Part shown: positions 1-7,011 of the stretch, piece by piece
Numbering within the stretch: the stretch's first letter is position 1
How the letters are laid out: each line of letters starts with the position of its first letter
From: Clostridia bacterium
Lineage (GTDB): Bacteria; Bacillota_A; Clostridia; Oscillospirales; CAG-272
DNA length: 64,000 bases
Reading direction: 5' to 3'
Assembly (NCBI GenBank): GCA_017501345.1
Contig: JAFVXC010000014.1
Coordinates: forward strand, 45,975-109,974
The notes under the pieces: model-generated
Databases searched by the model: none
What the model was told of the DNA's origin: nothing
The model's input: only the letters and a program-made list of their open reading frames with translations
Made by a program: the position numbers and the translations under genes

Positions 1-672
1 TACGTGACGCTGACGCTTTACGTCAGCAAGGGACCTGAGACCGAGGTGATACCGTCCGTGATCGGCTCCCACATAGACACCGCCGTTTGCGAGCTGTTAT
101 CCCTTGGATTTTCCTTTGAGCGCATAGAGCGATTTGATAACGCCCCTGCGGGCGAGGTCATCTCACAAAGTCACGTCGCCGGAACGGTACTCCAAAAGGG
201 TGAGACCGTCATACTGACGGTCAGCAAGGGAGAGAAATACCGCAAGGTGCGGGTTCCCACGCTTTCCGGATTATCTCCCGTAGAGGCAAGGAGCCTCGCA
301 GAAGCGATCGGACTACGCATCGGTAAGGTATCCTATTCCGAGACAGCCGCCGAAGGCGAGCAGGTGCTCGCACAGCTTCCGCTCCCGGGCACACGCGTGC
401 CGATCGGCACCGAGATCTCCTTGACGCTTTCCGGAAGAGCCCTCAAGGATACCGAAGAGATCTCCCCCGAGACGTCGGAGGCAGCACCGCCGGAAATACA
501 AGATACAAGCGAGACAGAACAAGGAAAGCACGCAAAAGAAGGTCGCGATCGGCTTCAGAAGGATAAAAAACGAGATCCAAGCCGAGATCCTGCTGAAACG
601 GAAGACCCCGTACTCGATCACATTCTCGACCGTTTTTTTGAGCGTTTTTTACCGAAAATTCCCGAAATATAG
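1..672 (+). CDS. prkC: C-terminal part of a PASTA-domain serine/threonine kinase (PrkC/PknB type), truncated by the window start
   Basis: The reading frame is open from base 1, so this is the 3' end of a longer gene whose kinase domain lies outside the window. It holds the end of one PASTA repeat, then two full PASTA repeats (roughly residues 14-77 and 78-145 of the visible part), each ending in a strand such as VILTVSKGE or EISLTLSGR. PASTA repeats are extracellular and bind muropeptides or lipid II in PrkC-type kinases, which control growth and germination. After the repeats comes a charged tail rich in Glu, Lys and Asp, unlike the short tails of many PrkC proteins. The assignment rests on the PASTA repeats and on rsgA following directly, as in Bacillus (prkC-rsgA). 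The kinase domain itself is not seen. Confidence 0.85.
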   Translation, partial: YVTLTLYVSKGPETEVIPSVIGSHIDTAVCELLSLGFSFERIERFDNAPAGEVISQSHVAGTVLQKGETVILTVSKGEKYRKVRVPTLSGLSPVEARSLAEAIGLRIGKVSYSETAAEGEQVLAQLPLPGTRVPIGTEISLTLSGRALKDTEEISPETSEAAPPEIQDTSETEQGKHAKEGRDRLQKDKKRDPSRDPAETEDPVLDHILDRFFERFLPKIPEI

Positions 673-699
673 CAAAAACTAAACAGCGGTGAGGAAAAT

Positions 700-1704
700 A
701 TGCAAGAATTGACCCTACGTGGCAAGATTTTGGAGGGCGTCGGCGGCAAGTATACCGTCGAGATAGACGCCCCCGGAACCGAATATCATCACATCTCCCT
801 GCTTTGTCCCGCAAAGGGGATCTTTCGTCACGTCAGTGTGACGCCCCTTCCCGGCGACAACGTGGAGATCCTCCTGACCCGTCCCGACGAGGACGCCGAG
901 AGCGCAAAGGATACTTCCGCATATTCTGCAGTCATCTCGGACATTCGTGCGCGTAAGAATGCTCTGATCCGCCCGCCGATGGCCAACCTCGATCTTCTGT
1001 TCGCCGTTTTCGCGTCGTCGAATCCCGCGCCGATGCCCGACGTGATCGATAAGCTCCTCCTGATTGCGGAGCAGAACGGTATCCCCCCCATCATCGTCAT
1101 CACAAAGTCCGAGCTCTCCCCCGAAACGGCGGAAAGACTGACCGATACATACAAGAAAACTCCCTACCCGATCTTTGCACTGAGCGCGAGCACGGGAGCG
1201 GGACTCGACGAATTCCGCGCCTTTCTCCGCGAAGCCCTTCCGGGGAAGACAATCGCCTTTGCGGGCGCCTCGGGAATCGGAAAATCCACGCTGATCAATG
1301 CCCTGTTCCCTCACTTCTCCCTTTCGACGTCGGAGATCTCGGAGAAAACGCACCGAGGCAGACACACGACACGGAAGGTTTCCCTCTTGCCGATCCGTGA
1401 GCTCGGCGATCACACCTATCTCGCGGACACCCCCGGATTCTCGATGCTTGATTTCGTGCACTTCGACTTTTTTGAGCTTGAGGATCTCCCCTACAACTTC
1501 CCCGAATTTCGCAACCACCTCGGCACCTGCCGCTACACGCGATGCACGCATCTGTGCGAGGAGGGCTGCTCGATCGTAGAAGCACTCCGAAACGGCGAGA
1601 TCGCAAAATCCCGCCACGAAAGCTACGTCGCGCTTTATAACATTCTGAAAAAGAAGCATAAGTGGGACAAGCCGCAGGAGGAGAGGTCGCGGCGCGGTCG
1701 CTGA
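700..1704 (+). CDS. rsgA: Small ribosomal subunit biogenesis GTPase RsgA
   Basis: RsgA is a circularly permuted GTPase that acts late in 30S subunit assembly. The 334-residue length is normal. An N-terminal OB-fold region (about 1-70) is followed by the permuted G motifs: TKSE at 135-138 (G4), SAST near 162 (G5), the P-loop GASGIGKST at 189-197 (G1) and DTPGF near 243 (G3). The C-terminal zinc knuckle shows C277, C282, H284 and C290. The start has a GAGGAAA ribosome binding site just upstream. It sits 27 bases after the PASTA kinase and 79 bases before thiN, the usual Firmicutes cluster, except that the ribulose-phosphate epimerase gene often found between rsgA and thiN is absent. Confidence 0.97.
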   Translation: MQELTLRGKILEGVGGKYTVEIDAPGTEYHHISLLCPAKGIFRHVSVTPLPGDNVEILLTRPDEDAESAKDTSAYSAVISDIRARKNALIRPPMANLDLLFAVFASSNPAPMPDVIDKLLLIAEQNGIPPIIVITKSELSPETAERLTDTYKKTPYPIFALSASTGAGLDEFRAFLREALPGKTIAFAGASGIGKSTLINALFPHFSLSTSEISEKTHRGRHTTRKVSLLPIRELGDHTYLADTPGFSMLDFVHFDFFELEDLPYNFPEFRNHLGTCRYTRCTHLCEEGCSIVEALRNGEIAKSRHESYVALYNILKKKHKWDKPQEERSRRGR

Positions 1705-1719
1705 CCGAAGATAAAGCAA

Positions 1720-1745
1720 GACCTTCTGCCGTATCACGGCAGGTC
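1720..1745 (+). other. Small hairpin between rsgA and thiN
   Basis: The bases CTGCCGT and ACGGCAG form a 7-bp stem with a three-base loop, flanked by a further GACC/GGTC pairing. There is no T-run, so it is not a classical terminator. It may be a processing or stability element inside the operon, at the place where rpe lies in related genomes. Confidence 0.4.
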
Positions 1746-1783
1746 GCCTCTCCCCACCTCTCACTCTGAAAGGAATCCGTTCT

Positions 1784-2419
1784 ATGCGAGCATTTGTTTT
1801 TACCGGCGGCAGGATCTGCCCCGAATCCATCCACGAGCGACCCACGGGGGACGACCTCGTTATTGCAGCAGACGGCGGCTACAAAAACGCCCGACTGCTC
1901 GGCACCTCGGTCGCCTACCTCATCGGAGACTTCGACTCCTTTGACGGCGGCGAGCCCGAGGCATCTATCCCACGCTCGACCGAGATCATCCGCGTTCCTG
2001 CCGAGAAGGACGCAACTGACACCCAGCTCGCCGTTGCACTTGCACTCGAAAAGGGCGCCGACGAGATCCTTCTGATCGGCGGTCTCGGCGGACGGCTCGA
2101 CCACACGCTGTCGAGCCTCGCGATCCTCGAGTCACTCAACAAGAGCCACGTCCACGCCGTTATGACCGACGGACAAAATCGCGTTCGCTTCATTCGCTCG
2201 ACCTCATATCTGATCGCGCGGACCGAATATCGCTATCTCTCTCTGATCGCCGTTGACGAGATCGTGAAGGGGGTTTCGATCGAGGGCTGTAAATATCCTC
2301 TGAAAAACGCAAAGCTTGAGCGCGGCTTTCAGTATGCTGTTTCGAATGAGCTTACGGGAAACTGCGCCCTGATATCGATCAAAAAAGGCGGCGTGTACAT
2401 CATCGAAAGTAAGGACTGA
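1784..2419 (+). CDS. thiN: Thiamine pyrophosphokinase
   Basis: ThiN transfers pyrophosphate from ATP to thiamine to make thiamine diphosphate. The 211-residue length is typical. Near the N-terminus are the family motifs AADGG (about 28-32) and GDFDS (about 47-51), whose acidic residues bind Mg-ATP; the glycine-rich GGLGGRLDHT lies near residue 100. A GAAAGGA ribosome binding site precedes the ATG. It is the last forward gene before the reverse asnB, and the two stop codons are only 14 bases apart. In Bacillus thiN is followed directly by spoVM; here spoVM comes about 2.3 kb later, beyond asnB. Confidence 0.95.
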   Translation: MRAFVFTGGRICPESIHERPTGDDLVIAADGGYKNARLLGTSVAYLIGDFDSFDGGEPEASIPRSTEIIRVPAEKDATDTQLAVALALEKGADEILLIGGLGGRLDHTLSSLAILESLNKSHVHAVMTDGQNRVRFIRSTSYLIARTEYRYLSLIAVDEIVKGVSIEGCKYPLKNAKLERGFQYAVSNELTGNCALISIKKGGVYIIESKD

Positions 2420-2433
2420 CTGTCCCCAAGCAT

Positions 2434-4326
2434 TCAAAGCGCAAACGTTACCCCGTAGGTCTCGCAGAACACGTCGAACTGATACAGCCACGCGTAAAGC
2501 TGAGGCCGCGACATCAATTGACCGAACCAGGTGACGTCTCCCTCGCAGAGCAATGCCGACAAGCGGGACTTGTCGATCAGCTCCCCAAGCGGACTGTTCT
2601 TCTCTGCAAGACGACTGCGGAGCAAATCCTGCACGAGCGCTTCATATGCAGGATTATGCGTTTTCGGATAGGGGCTCTTTTTGCGCCAGAGGATCTCCTC
2701 GGGCAGATAGCTTCGCATTGCCTCGCGAAGAAGCGATTTTTCGTGTCCGTTCTCCATTTTGTATTGCCACGGAACGTTGTAAACGAATTCAAGGATACGA
2801 TGGTCCCCGAACGGAACGCGCACCTCAAGTCCCGAATACATACTCATACGGTCCTTCCGTTCAAGCAGATTCGCCATAAAGTAATTGACCGACAGCCATG
2901 TCGCGATGCGCGAGCGGCGCATCTCCGCGCTCTCTCCGTCAAGCACAGGTGTCTCCTTAACGCTTGCCTTGTAATATTCGGAAAGCACGTGATATCCCTC
3001 CTCTGCGCGAGCGATCTCGGGCCTGAGAAGCGAGATCCGCGCCATCGGCTCGTGTAGCCACGGGAAGAAATCGCGTTCAAGCATTTCAGGGCGGTAAAAC
3101 CACGGATACCCACCGAAGATCTCATCCGAGCATTCCCCCGACAATGCGACCGTGTGCAGCTCCTTTACCTTACTGCAGAAATACAGAAGCGACGAGTCAA
3201 TATCGGCTTGCCCGGGCAGATCGCGTGCCCGCACGGCATCAGATAGCAGTGCCCCGACACGCTCGGTCGGCGCGGTGAGCACCATATGATCGGTGCCAAG
3301 CTGAAGCGCAAGCCGCACGGCATATTCGTCGTCCCCCTGCGGCTGAAACATCGTAGAACGGAAGTTTTCCTTGTTTCCCTCGTATTCGAAGGAATAAGTC
3401 GAAAGGATCCGTCCGTTCTCCCGTTCGTGCTCGGATGCCACTGCCGCGACGACCGAGGAGTCAAGCCCCCCCGACAGAAAGACGCAAAGCGGAACGTCCG
3501 ACACAAGCTGCCGCCGCACCGCGTCCCTGACGAGCGCGCCCGTCATCCCGATCGCCTCCTCGCGTGTCCCCTCGAATTTTTTCGCGTGAAGTGACCAGTA
3601 GCGAAAGCACCGCAAGCCGTTTTCGTCGTAATACGCCGCCTCCCCCGGAAGAAGCGCATAAATATCCCGAAAGACCGTTTTCCCGGGAAGGGTGACGGGG
3701 GAAAGATAGAACAGCTGCCAAAGTCCGAGTGAATCGATCGTGTGACTGACGTCAGGAGATGCAAGAAGCGCCTTCACCTCGGAGGCAAAGCGGAAAACGC
3801 CCCCCGCCTCGGTGTAGTAAAGGGGCTTGATCCCAAAGCGGTCACGTGCAAGAAAAACGCGCGAGCCCCGCACAGCATCCTTTTTTCGATCCGTCGATTT
3901 TTTCGGCTCCGACGGTCGATCCGCAAGGTCCTCCTCAAGGATCGCATAAGCGAAAATGCCGTTCAGCATCGACGGACTCTGTTCTCCATACAGAATATAG
4001 CTCCAGAGCACGACCTCGGTGTCACATCGCGTTTTGAAATCCGCTCCCGCAACAGCGAGACCTGCCCGAAGCTCCTCCGTATTATAGACCTCGCCGTTAT
4101 ATACGATCGTGTACCGCTTCCCCGCCCACTCGGCACTCATCGGCTGCTTGCCGTTTTCAACGTCCATCACCGCAAGGCGGTTTTGCTGAAACGCACCGCC
4201 CGCAAAAAAGCACGCACCGCTTTGGTCGGGACCGCGATGCTTCATCGTTTCGCCCATCCTGCGCATCTCCTCTGCGGAGACCTCACGCATAGATCTCATA
4301 TTGAGTATTCCCGCAATCGAACACAT
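2434..4326 (-). CDS. asnB: Asparagine synthase (glutamine-hydrolysing)
   Basis: AsnB makes asparagine from aspartate, ATP and glutamine. The protein starts MCSIAGI: Cys2 becomes the N-terminal nucleophile of the glutaminase domain (about 1-210). Serine follows where MCGIAG is most common, a variant I believe is frequent in Clostridia. The synthetase domain has the ATP pyrophosphatase loop SGGLDSS near residues 281-288. An insertion rich in Lys, Asp and Arg lies near residues 135-155, just before the ARDRFGIKPLYY motif. Length (630) is typical. A GGAGG ribosome binding site lies just upstream. The gene points against its neighbours and interrupts a conserved thiN-spoVM order, which suggests insertion in this lineage. 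Confidence 0.95.
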   Translation of the reverse strand: MCSIAGILNMRSMREVSAEEMRRMGETMKHRGPDQSGACFFAGGAFQQNRLAVMDVENGKQPMSAEWAGKRYTIVYNGEVYNTEELRAGLAVAGADFKTRCDTEVVLWSYILYGEQSPSMLNGIFAYAILEEDLADRPSEPKKSTDRKKDAVRGSRVFLARDRFGIKPLYYTEAGGVFRFASEVKALLASPDVSHTIDSLGLWQLFYLSPVTLPGKTVFRDIYALLPGEAAYYDENGLRCFRYWSLHAKKFEGTREEAIGMTGALVRDAVRRQLVSDVPLCVFLSGGLDSSVVAAVASEHERENGRILSTYSFEYEGNKENFRSTMFQPQGDDEYAVRLALQLGTDHMVLTAPTERVGALLSDAVRARDLPGQADIDSSLLYFCSKVKELHTVALSGECSDEIFGGYPWFYRPEMLERDFFPWLHEPMARISLLRPEIARAEEGYHVLSEYYKASVKETPVLDGESAEMRRSRIATWLSVNYFMANLLERKDRMSMYSGLEVRVPFGDHRILEFVYNVPWQYKMENGHEKSLLREAMRSYLPEEILWRKKSPYPKTHNPAYEALVQDLLRSRLAEKNSPLGELIDKSRLSALLCEGDVTWFGQLMSRPQLYAWLYQFDVFCETYGVTFAL

Positions 4327-4512
4327 AATCTTCCTCCTCTGTCATTTCGCAGTTACAAAGCGCCTTGCTGCGCTCTGCCCCTTCCGGTAGTATATGCAAA
4401 AATACCTGAAAGCTTTCGTTCACACTTTCACACCCCCGTGCATATTCTGTCTACAGAGGGTGACGCTTCACCCCCGAGAACCCCGAAACGAAAGGAGATG
4501 GCAGAGACAGAT

Positions 4513-4674
4513 ATGTGTCATCTTACCCTCCGCCGTCTGATCGGCGGCGCTGCTGTTGCATTCGGAGCAGGCATTTTGTTCTCCTTTCTGCTCCCCGGAT
4601 TTCTTCTTGCATTTATCGAAGCTGCCGTTCTCGTGGCGGCAGGCATCCTTCTCCTCGGTGGAAAACGAGGCTGA
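4513..4674 (+). CDS. Small hydrophobic membrane protein upstream of spoVM
   Basis: This short frame encodes about 53 residues starting MCHLTLRRLIGG. It has two hydrophobic stretches joined by a Pro-Gly turn (LLPGF), so a small two-helix membrane hairpin is likely, ending in GGKRG. A strong AAAGGAG lies at 4491-4497. It abuts an in-frame ATG at 4498 too closely to serve it and is 15 bases from the ATG at 4513, so the start is uncertain. The gene ends 40 bases before spoVM and points the same way. I do not recognise the family. Its place beside spoVM hints at a role in the sporulation or forespore membrane, but that is inference. Confidence 0.5.
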   Translation: MCHLTLRRLIGGAAVAFGAGILFSFLLPGFLLAFIEAAVLVAAGILLLGGKRG

Positions 4675-4714
4675 ACTGTACATAGCACTCTCTCTTTGAA
4701 AGGTGGAACGATCA

Positions 4715-4795
4715 ATGAAGATCACGGTATGGAAGGTGCCGCGCGCCTTGCGCCCGCTCGCGAGGCGGCTCTTCGGCATAAGCAAAAAACGGTAA
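4715..4795 (+). CDS. spoVM: Stage V sporulation protein M (SpoVM), 26 residues
   Basis: A 26-codon gene with a near-ideal ribosome binding site (AAAGGTGG at 4699-4706, eight bases from the ATG). The peptide begins MKITVWKVPRALRP and ends RRLFGISKKR. The family pattern is a 26-residue amphipathic peptide beginning MK, with a central Pro, and ending in a basic helix with a phe-gly turn; this one matches in length and layout. SpoVM inserts into the curved forespore membrane and anchors SpoIVA for spore coat assembly. Position supports the call: in Bacillus spoVM follows thiN directly, and here the same forward order is kept with asnB and a small membrane gene between. The size is below usual gene-calling cut-offs. 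Confidence 0.8.
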   Translation: MKITVWKVPRALRPLARRLFGISKKR

Positions 4796-4926
4796 ATTCA
4801 AACGCCCCCGAGTGCTTCTTGTGCGGAATATCTCCGCCATAATCCCTCGGGGCTATCCCCCTCTAAAGAAATGAAACGCGATACCGCAAAAGCACGGGAT
4901 CGGCAAAAAGAAAGGATATCGTCATA

Positions 4927-6918
4927 ATGAACGGATTTCTTCCCATCAATTCATCAGAAATGCGCGAACGGGGCTGGGACAAGCCCGATTTTGTCTACGT
5001 CACGGGGGACGCATATGTCGATCATCCTTCCTTTGGCGTATCGATCATCTCGCGCGTCCTTGAGTCGAAGGGATACCGCGTAGCGATCCTTTCTCAGCCC
5101 GATTACAAGAGCTGTGACGCCTTTCGCGAATTCGGAAGGCCTCGCCTCGGCTTCCTCGTGACTGCGGGCAACATCGACTCAATGGTAGCGCACTACACCG
5201 CCGCAAAAAAGAAGCGCACCTACGATTATTATTCTCCCGGCGGCAAAATGGGACTGCGTCCCGACCGTGCCTGCATTGTGTATGCAAACCGCATCCGTGA
5301 AGCGTACGGTGACGTGCCGATCATTCTCGGCGGACTTGAAGCGTCGCTTCGCCGCTTCGCTCATTACGATTACTGGGACGATAAGATCCGCCGTTCCCTG
5401 CTCGTCGATTCACGTGCCGATCTCCTCACCTACGGAATGGGGGAAAATATCCTCGTCCGTATCGCGGAGCTGCTTGACCGCGGCGTTCCCATAAAGAAAA
5501 TCCGCGACGTGAGAGGCTCGTGCTATCTCGCACGCGAGGGAGATCCCGTCCACTTTGACGTAGCCGCGACCTTTGACTTCAACGAGCTGAAAGCCGATAA
5601 GAAAAAATACGCCGAGGCCTTCGGCGTACAGTATAAAAATCAGGACGCGATCAGCGGTAAAGCGATCCTCGAAAAGTACGACGACCGCATCCTCGTGCAA
5701 AATCCCCCGATGCCGCCGCTCGAACGTGAGGAGCTTGACCGCGTTTACGCCCTTCCCTATATGCGGGCGGTGCATCCCTCCTATATCCCCCTCGGCGGTG
5801 TTCCGGGAATCGAGGAGGTGCGGTTCTCGGTCACGCACAATCGCGGCTGCTTCGGCGGCTGTAACTTTTGTGCACTCGCCTTCCATCAAGGGCGAACGGT
5901 TCGCTCCCGCAGCATTGAGAGCTGTGTCGAGGAGGCACGGAAGATCACCGAAATGCCAGATTTCAAGGGATACATTCACGACGTCGGAGGCCCGACTGCG
6001 AATTTCCGCTATCCCGCGTGCGAGCGGCAGCTGAAAGCAGGCGTTTGTCCAAACCGCAAGTGCCTCGCGCCTACGCCGTGCAAAAACGTCATCGCCGATC
6101 ATTCGGAATACCTTGAGCTGATCGAAAGGATCGAGGCACTCCCGAGGGTAAAAAAGGTCTTTATCCGCTCGGGCATCCGATTTGACTATCTTCTCCTTGA
6201 CAAGGACGACGCCTTCTTCCGAAAGCTCGTCCGCGACAACGTCTCGGGTCAGCTCAAGGTCGCACCCGAGCACTGCGCGTCGCCCGTCCTTCACTGTATG
6301 GGCAAGCCCGATTTCTCGGTCTATCAGCGCTTCCGGAAGAAATTCTTCGAGCTCACGAGGGAGGCGGGCAAGGAGCAGTATCTCGTGCCCTATCTGATGT
6401 CGAGCCACCCTGGATCGACGCTTGAGGAGGCGGTCGAGCTTGCACTATGTCTGAAGCGCGATCACTACGCACCCGAGCAGGTGCAGGACTACTACCCCAC
6501 GCCCGGAACCGCCTCGACCGTGATGTACTACACGGGCTATAATCCGCTTGATATGAAGCCCGTCTACGTTGCAACCGAATACCGCGACAAGCAGCTTCAG
6601 CGCGCTCTGCTCCAATACAATAAGCCCGAAAACGCCCCTCTCGTGAGAGAAGCGCTTCGTAAGCTCAAGAGAGAGGATCTGATCGGCTACGGGGAGGACT
6701 GCCTCGTCCGTCCCGAGGGTGGCATACAGAAGCCAAAGAGCGCACCTCACGGCACGAACCCCCGTTCCCCGAAGGGGCAACCGTCAAAGGGGCGCGGCGG
6801 CTACGAAAATAAACCGAAAAAGACTTCTGCACGGCAAGATCGTCCGAAGGGCGGCAGCAAACGCCCTGCAGGCTGGGCAAAGCCGAAAAAGACCGCTGAA
6901 AAGCGCGGCAAGCGATAA
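4927..6918 (+). CDS. YgiQ family radical SAM protein
   Basis: A 663-residue protein of the YgiQ (UPF0313) family. The N-terminal domain (about 1-290) opens MNGFLPINSSEM with GDAYVDHPSFG nearby, as is typical. The radical SAM cluster motif CxxxCxxC is C308, C312 and C315 (GCFGGCNFC) and would bind a 4Fe-4S cluster and S-adenosylmethionine. A second Cys-rich part, with several Cys in CPNRKCLAPTPCKN, lies near residues 375-390. The last 70 residues are a low-complexity basic tail rich in Lys, Arg, Gly and Pro, typical of the family. The reaction is not known. It is alone in its direction and ends at a strong terminator. Confidence 0.92.
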   Translation: MNGFLPINSSEMRERGWDKPDFVYVTGDAYVDHPSFGVSIISRVLESKGYRVAILSQPDYKSCDAFREFGRPRLGFLVTAGNIDSMVAHYTAAKKKRTYDYYSPGGKMGLRPDRACIVYANRIREAYGDVPIILGGLEASLRRFAHYDYWDDKIRRSLLVDSRADLLTYGMGENILVRIAELLDRGVPIKKIRDVRGSCYLAREGDPVHFDVAATFDFNELKADKKKYAEAFGVQYKNQDAISGKAILEKYDDRILVQNPPMPPLEREELDRVYALPYMRAVHPSYIPLGGVPGIEEVRFSVTHNRGCFGGCNFCALAFHQGRTVRSRSIESCVEEARKITEMPDFKGYIHDVGGPTANFRYPACERQLKAGVCPNRKCLAPTPCKNVIADHSEYLELIERIEALPRVKKVFIRSGIRFDYLLLDKDDAFFRKLVRDNVSGQLKVAPEHCASPVLHCMGKPDFSVYQRFRKKFFELTREAGKEQYLVPYLMSSHPGSTLEEAVELALCLKRDHYAPEQVQDYYPTPGTASTVMYYTGYNPLDMKPVYVATEYRDKQLQRALLQYNKPENAPLVREALRKLKREDLIGYGEDCLVRPEGGIQKPKSAPHGTNPRSPKGQPSKGRGGYENKPKKTSARQDRPKGGSKRPAGWAKPKKTAEKRGKR

Positions 6919-6938
6919 GTAAAGCGGCAAAAATAAGT

Positions 6939-6982
6939 AAAAGCACTTATGACACGGAATTCGTGTGCCATAAGTGCTTTTT
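6939..6982. terminator. Bidirectional terminator between the YgiQ gene and the reverse lipoprotein gene
   Basis: A long stem pairs AAAAGCACTTATG with CATAAGTGCTTTT, with a further GCACACG/CGTGTG-like inner pairing around GAATTC. A-runs on one side and T-runs on the other let it work in both directions, ending ygiQ from the left and the lipoprotein gene from the right. Confidence 0.9.
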
Positions 6983-7011
6983 ATTACGTCCGAGCAGAGA
7001 GACTGCGGACG

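Noticed and set aside
4441..4448. CATATTCT as a possible sigma-E -10 box before the small membrane gene and spoVM
   Set aside because: No matching -35 element at the right distance; too weak to list as a promoter.
4804..4853. Inverted repeat CCCCGAG...CTCGGGG with an inner GCGGA/TCCGC after spoVM
   Set aside because: Loop is long and no T-run follows; it may be a structure in the leader of the YgiQ gene, but support is thin.
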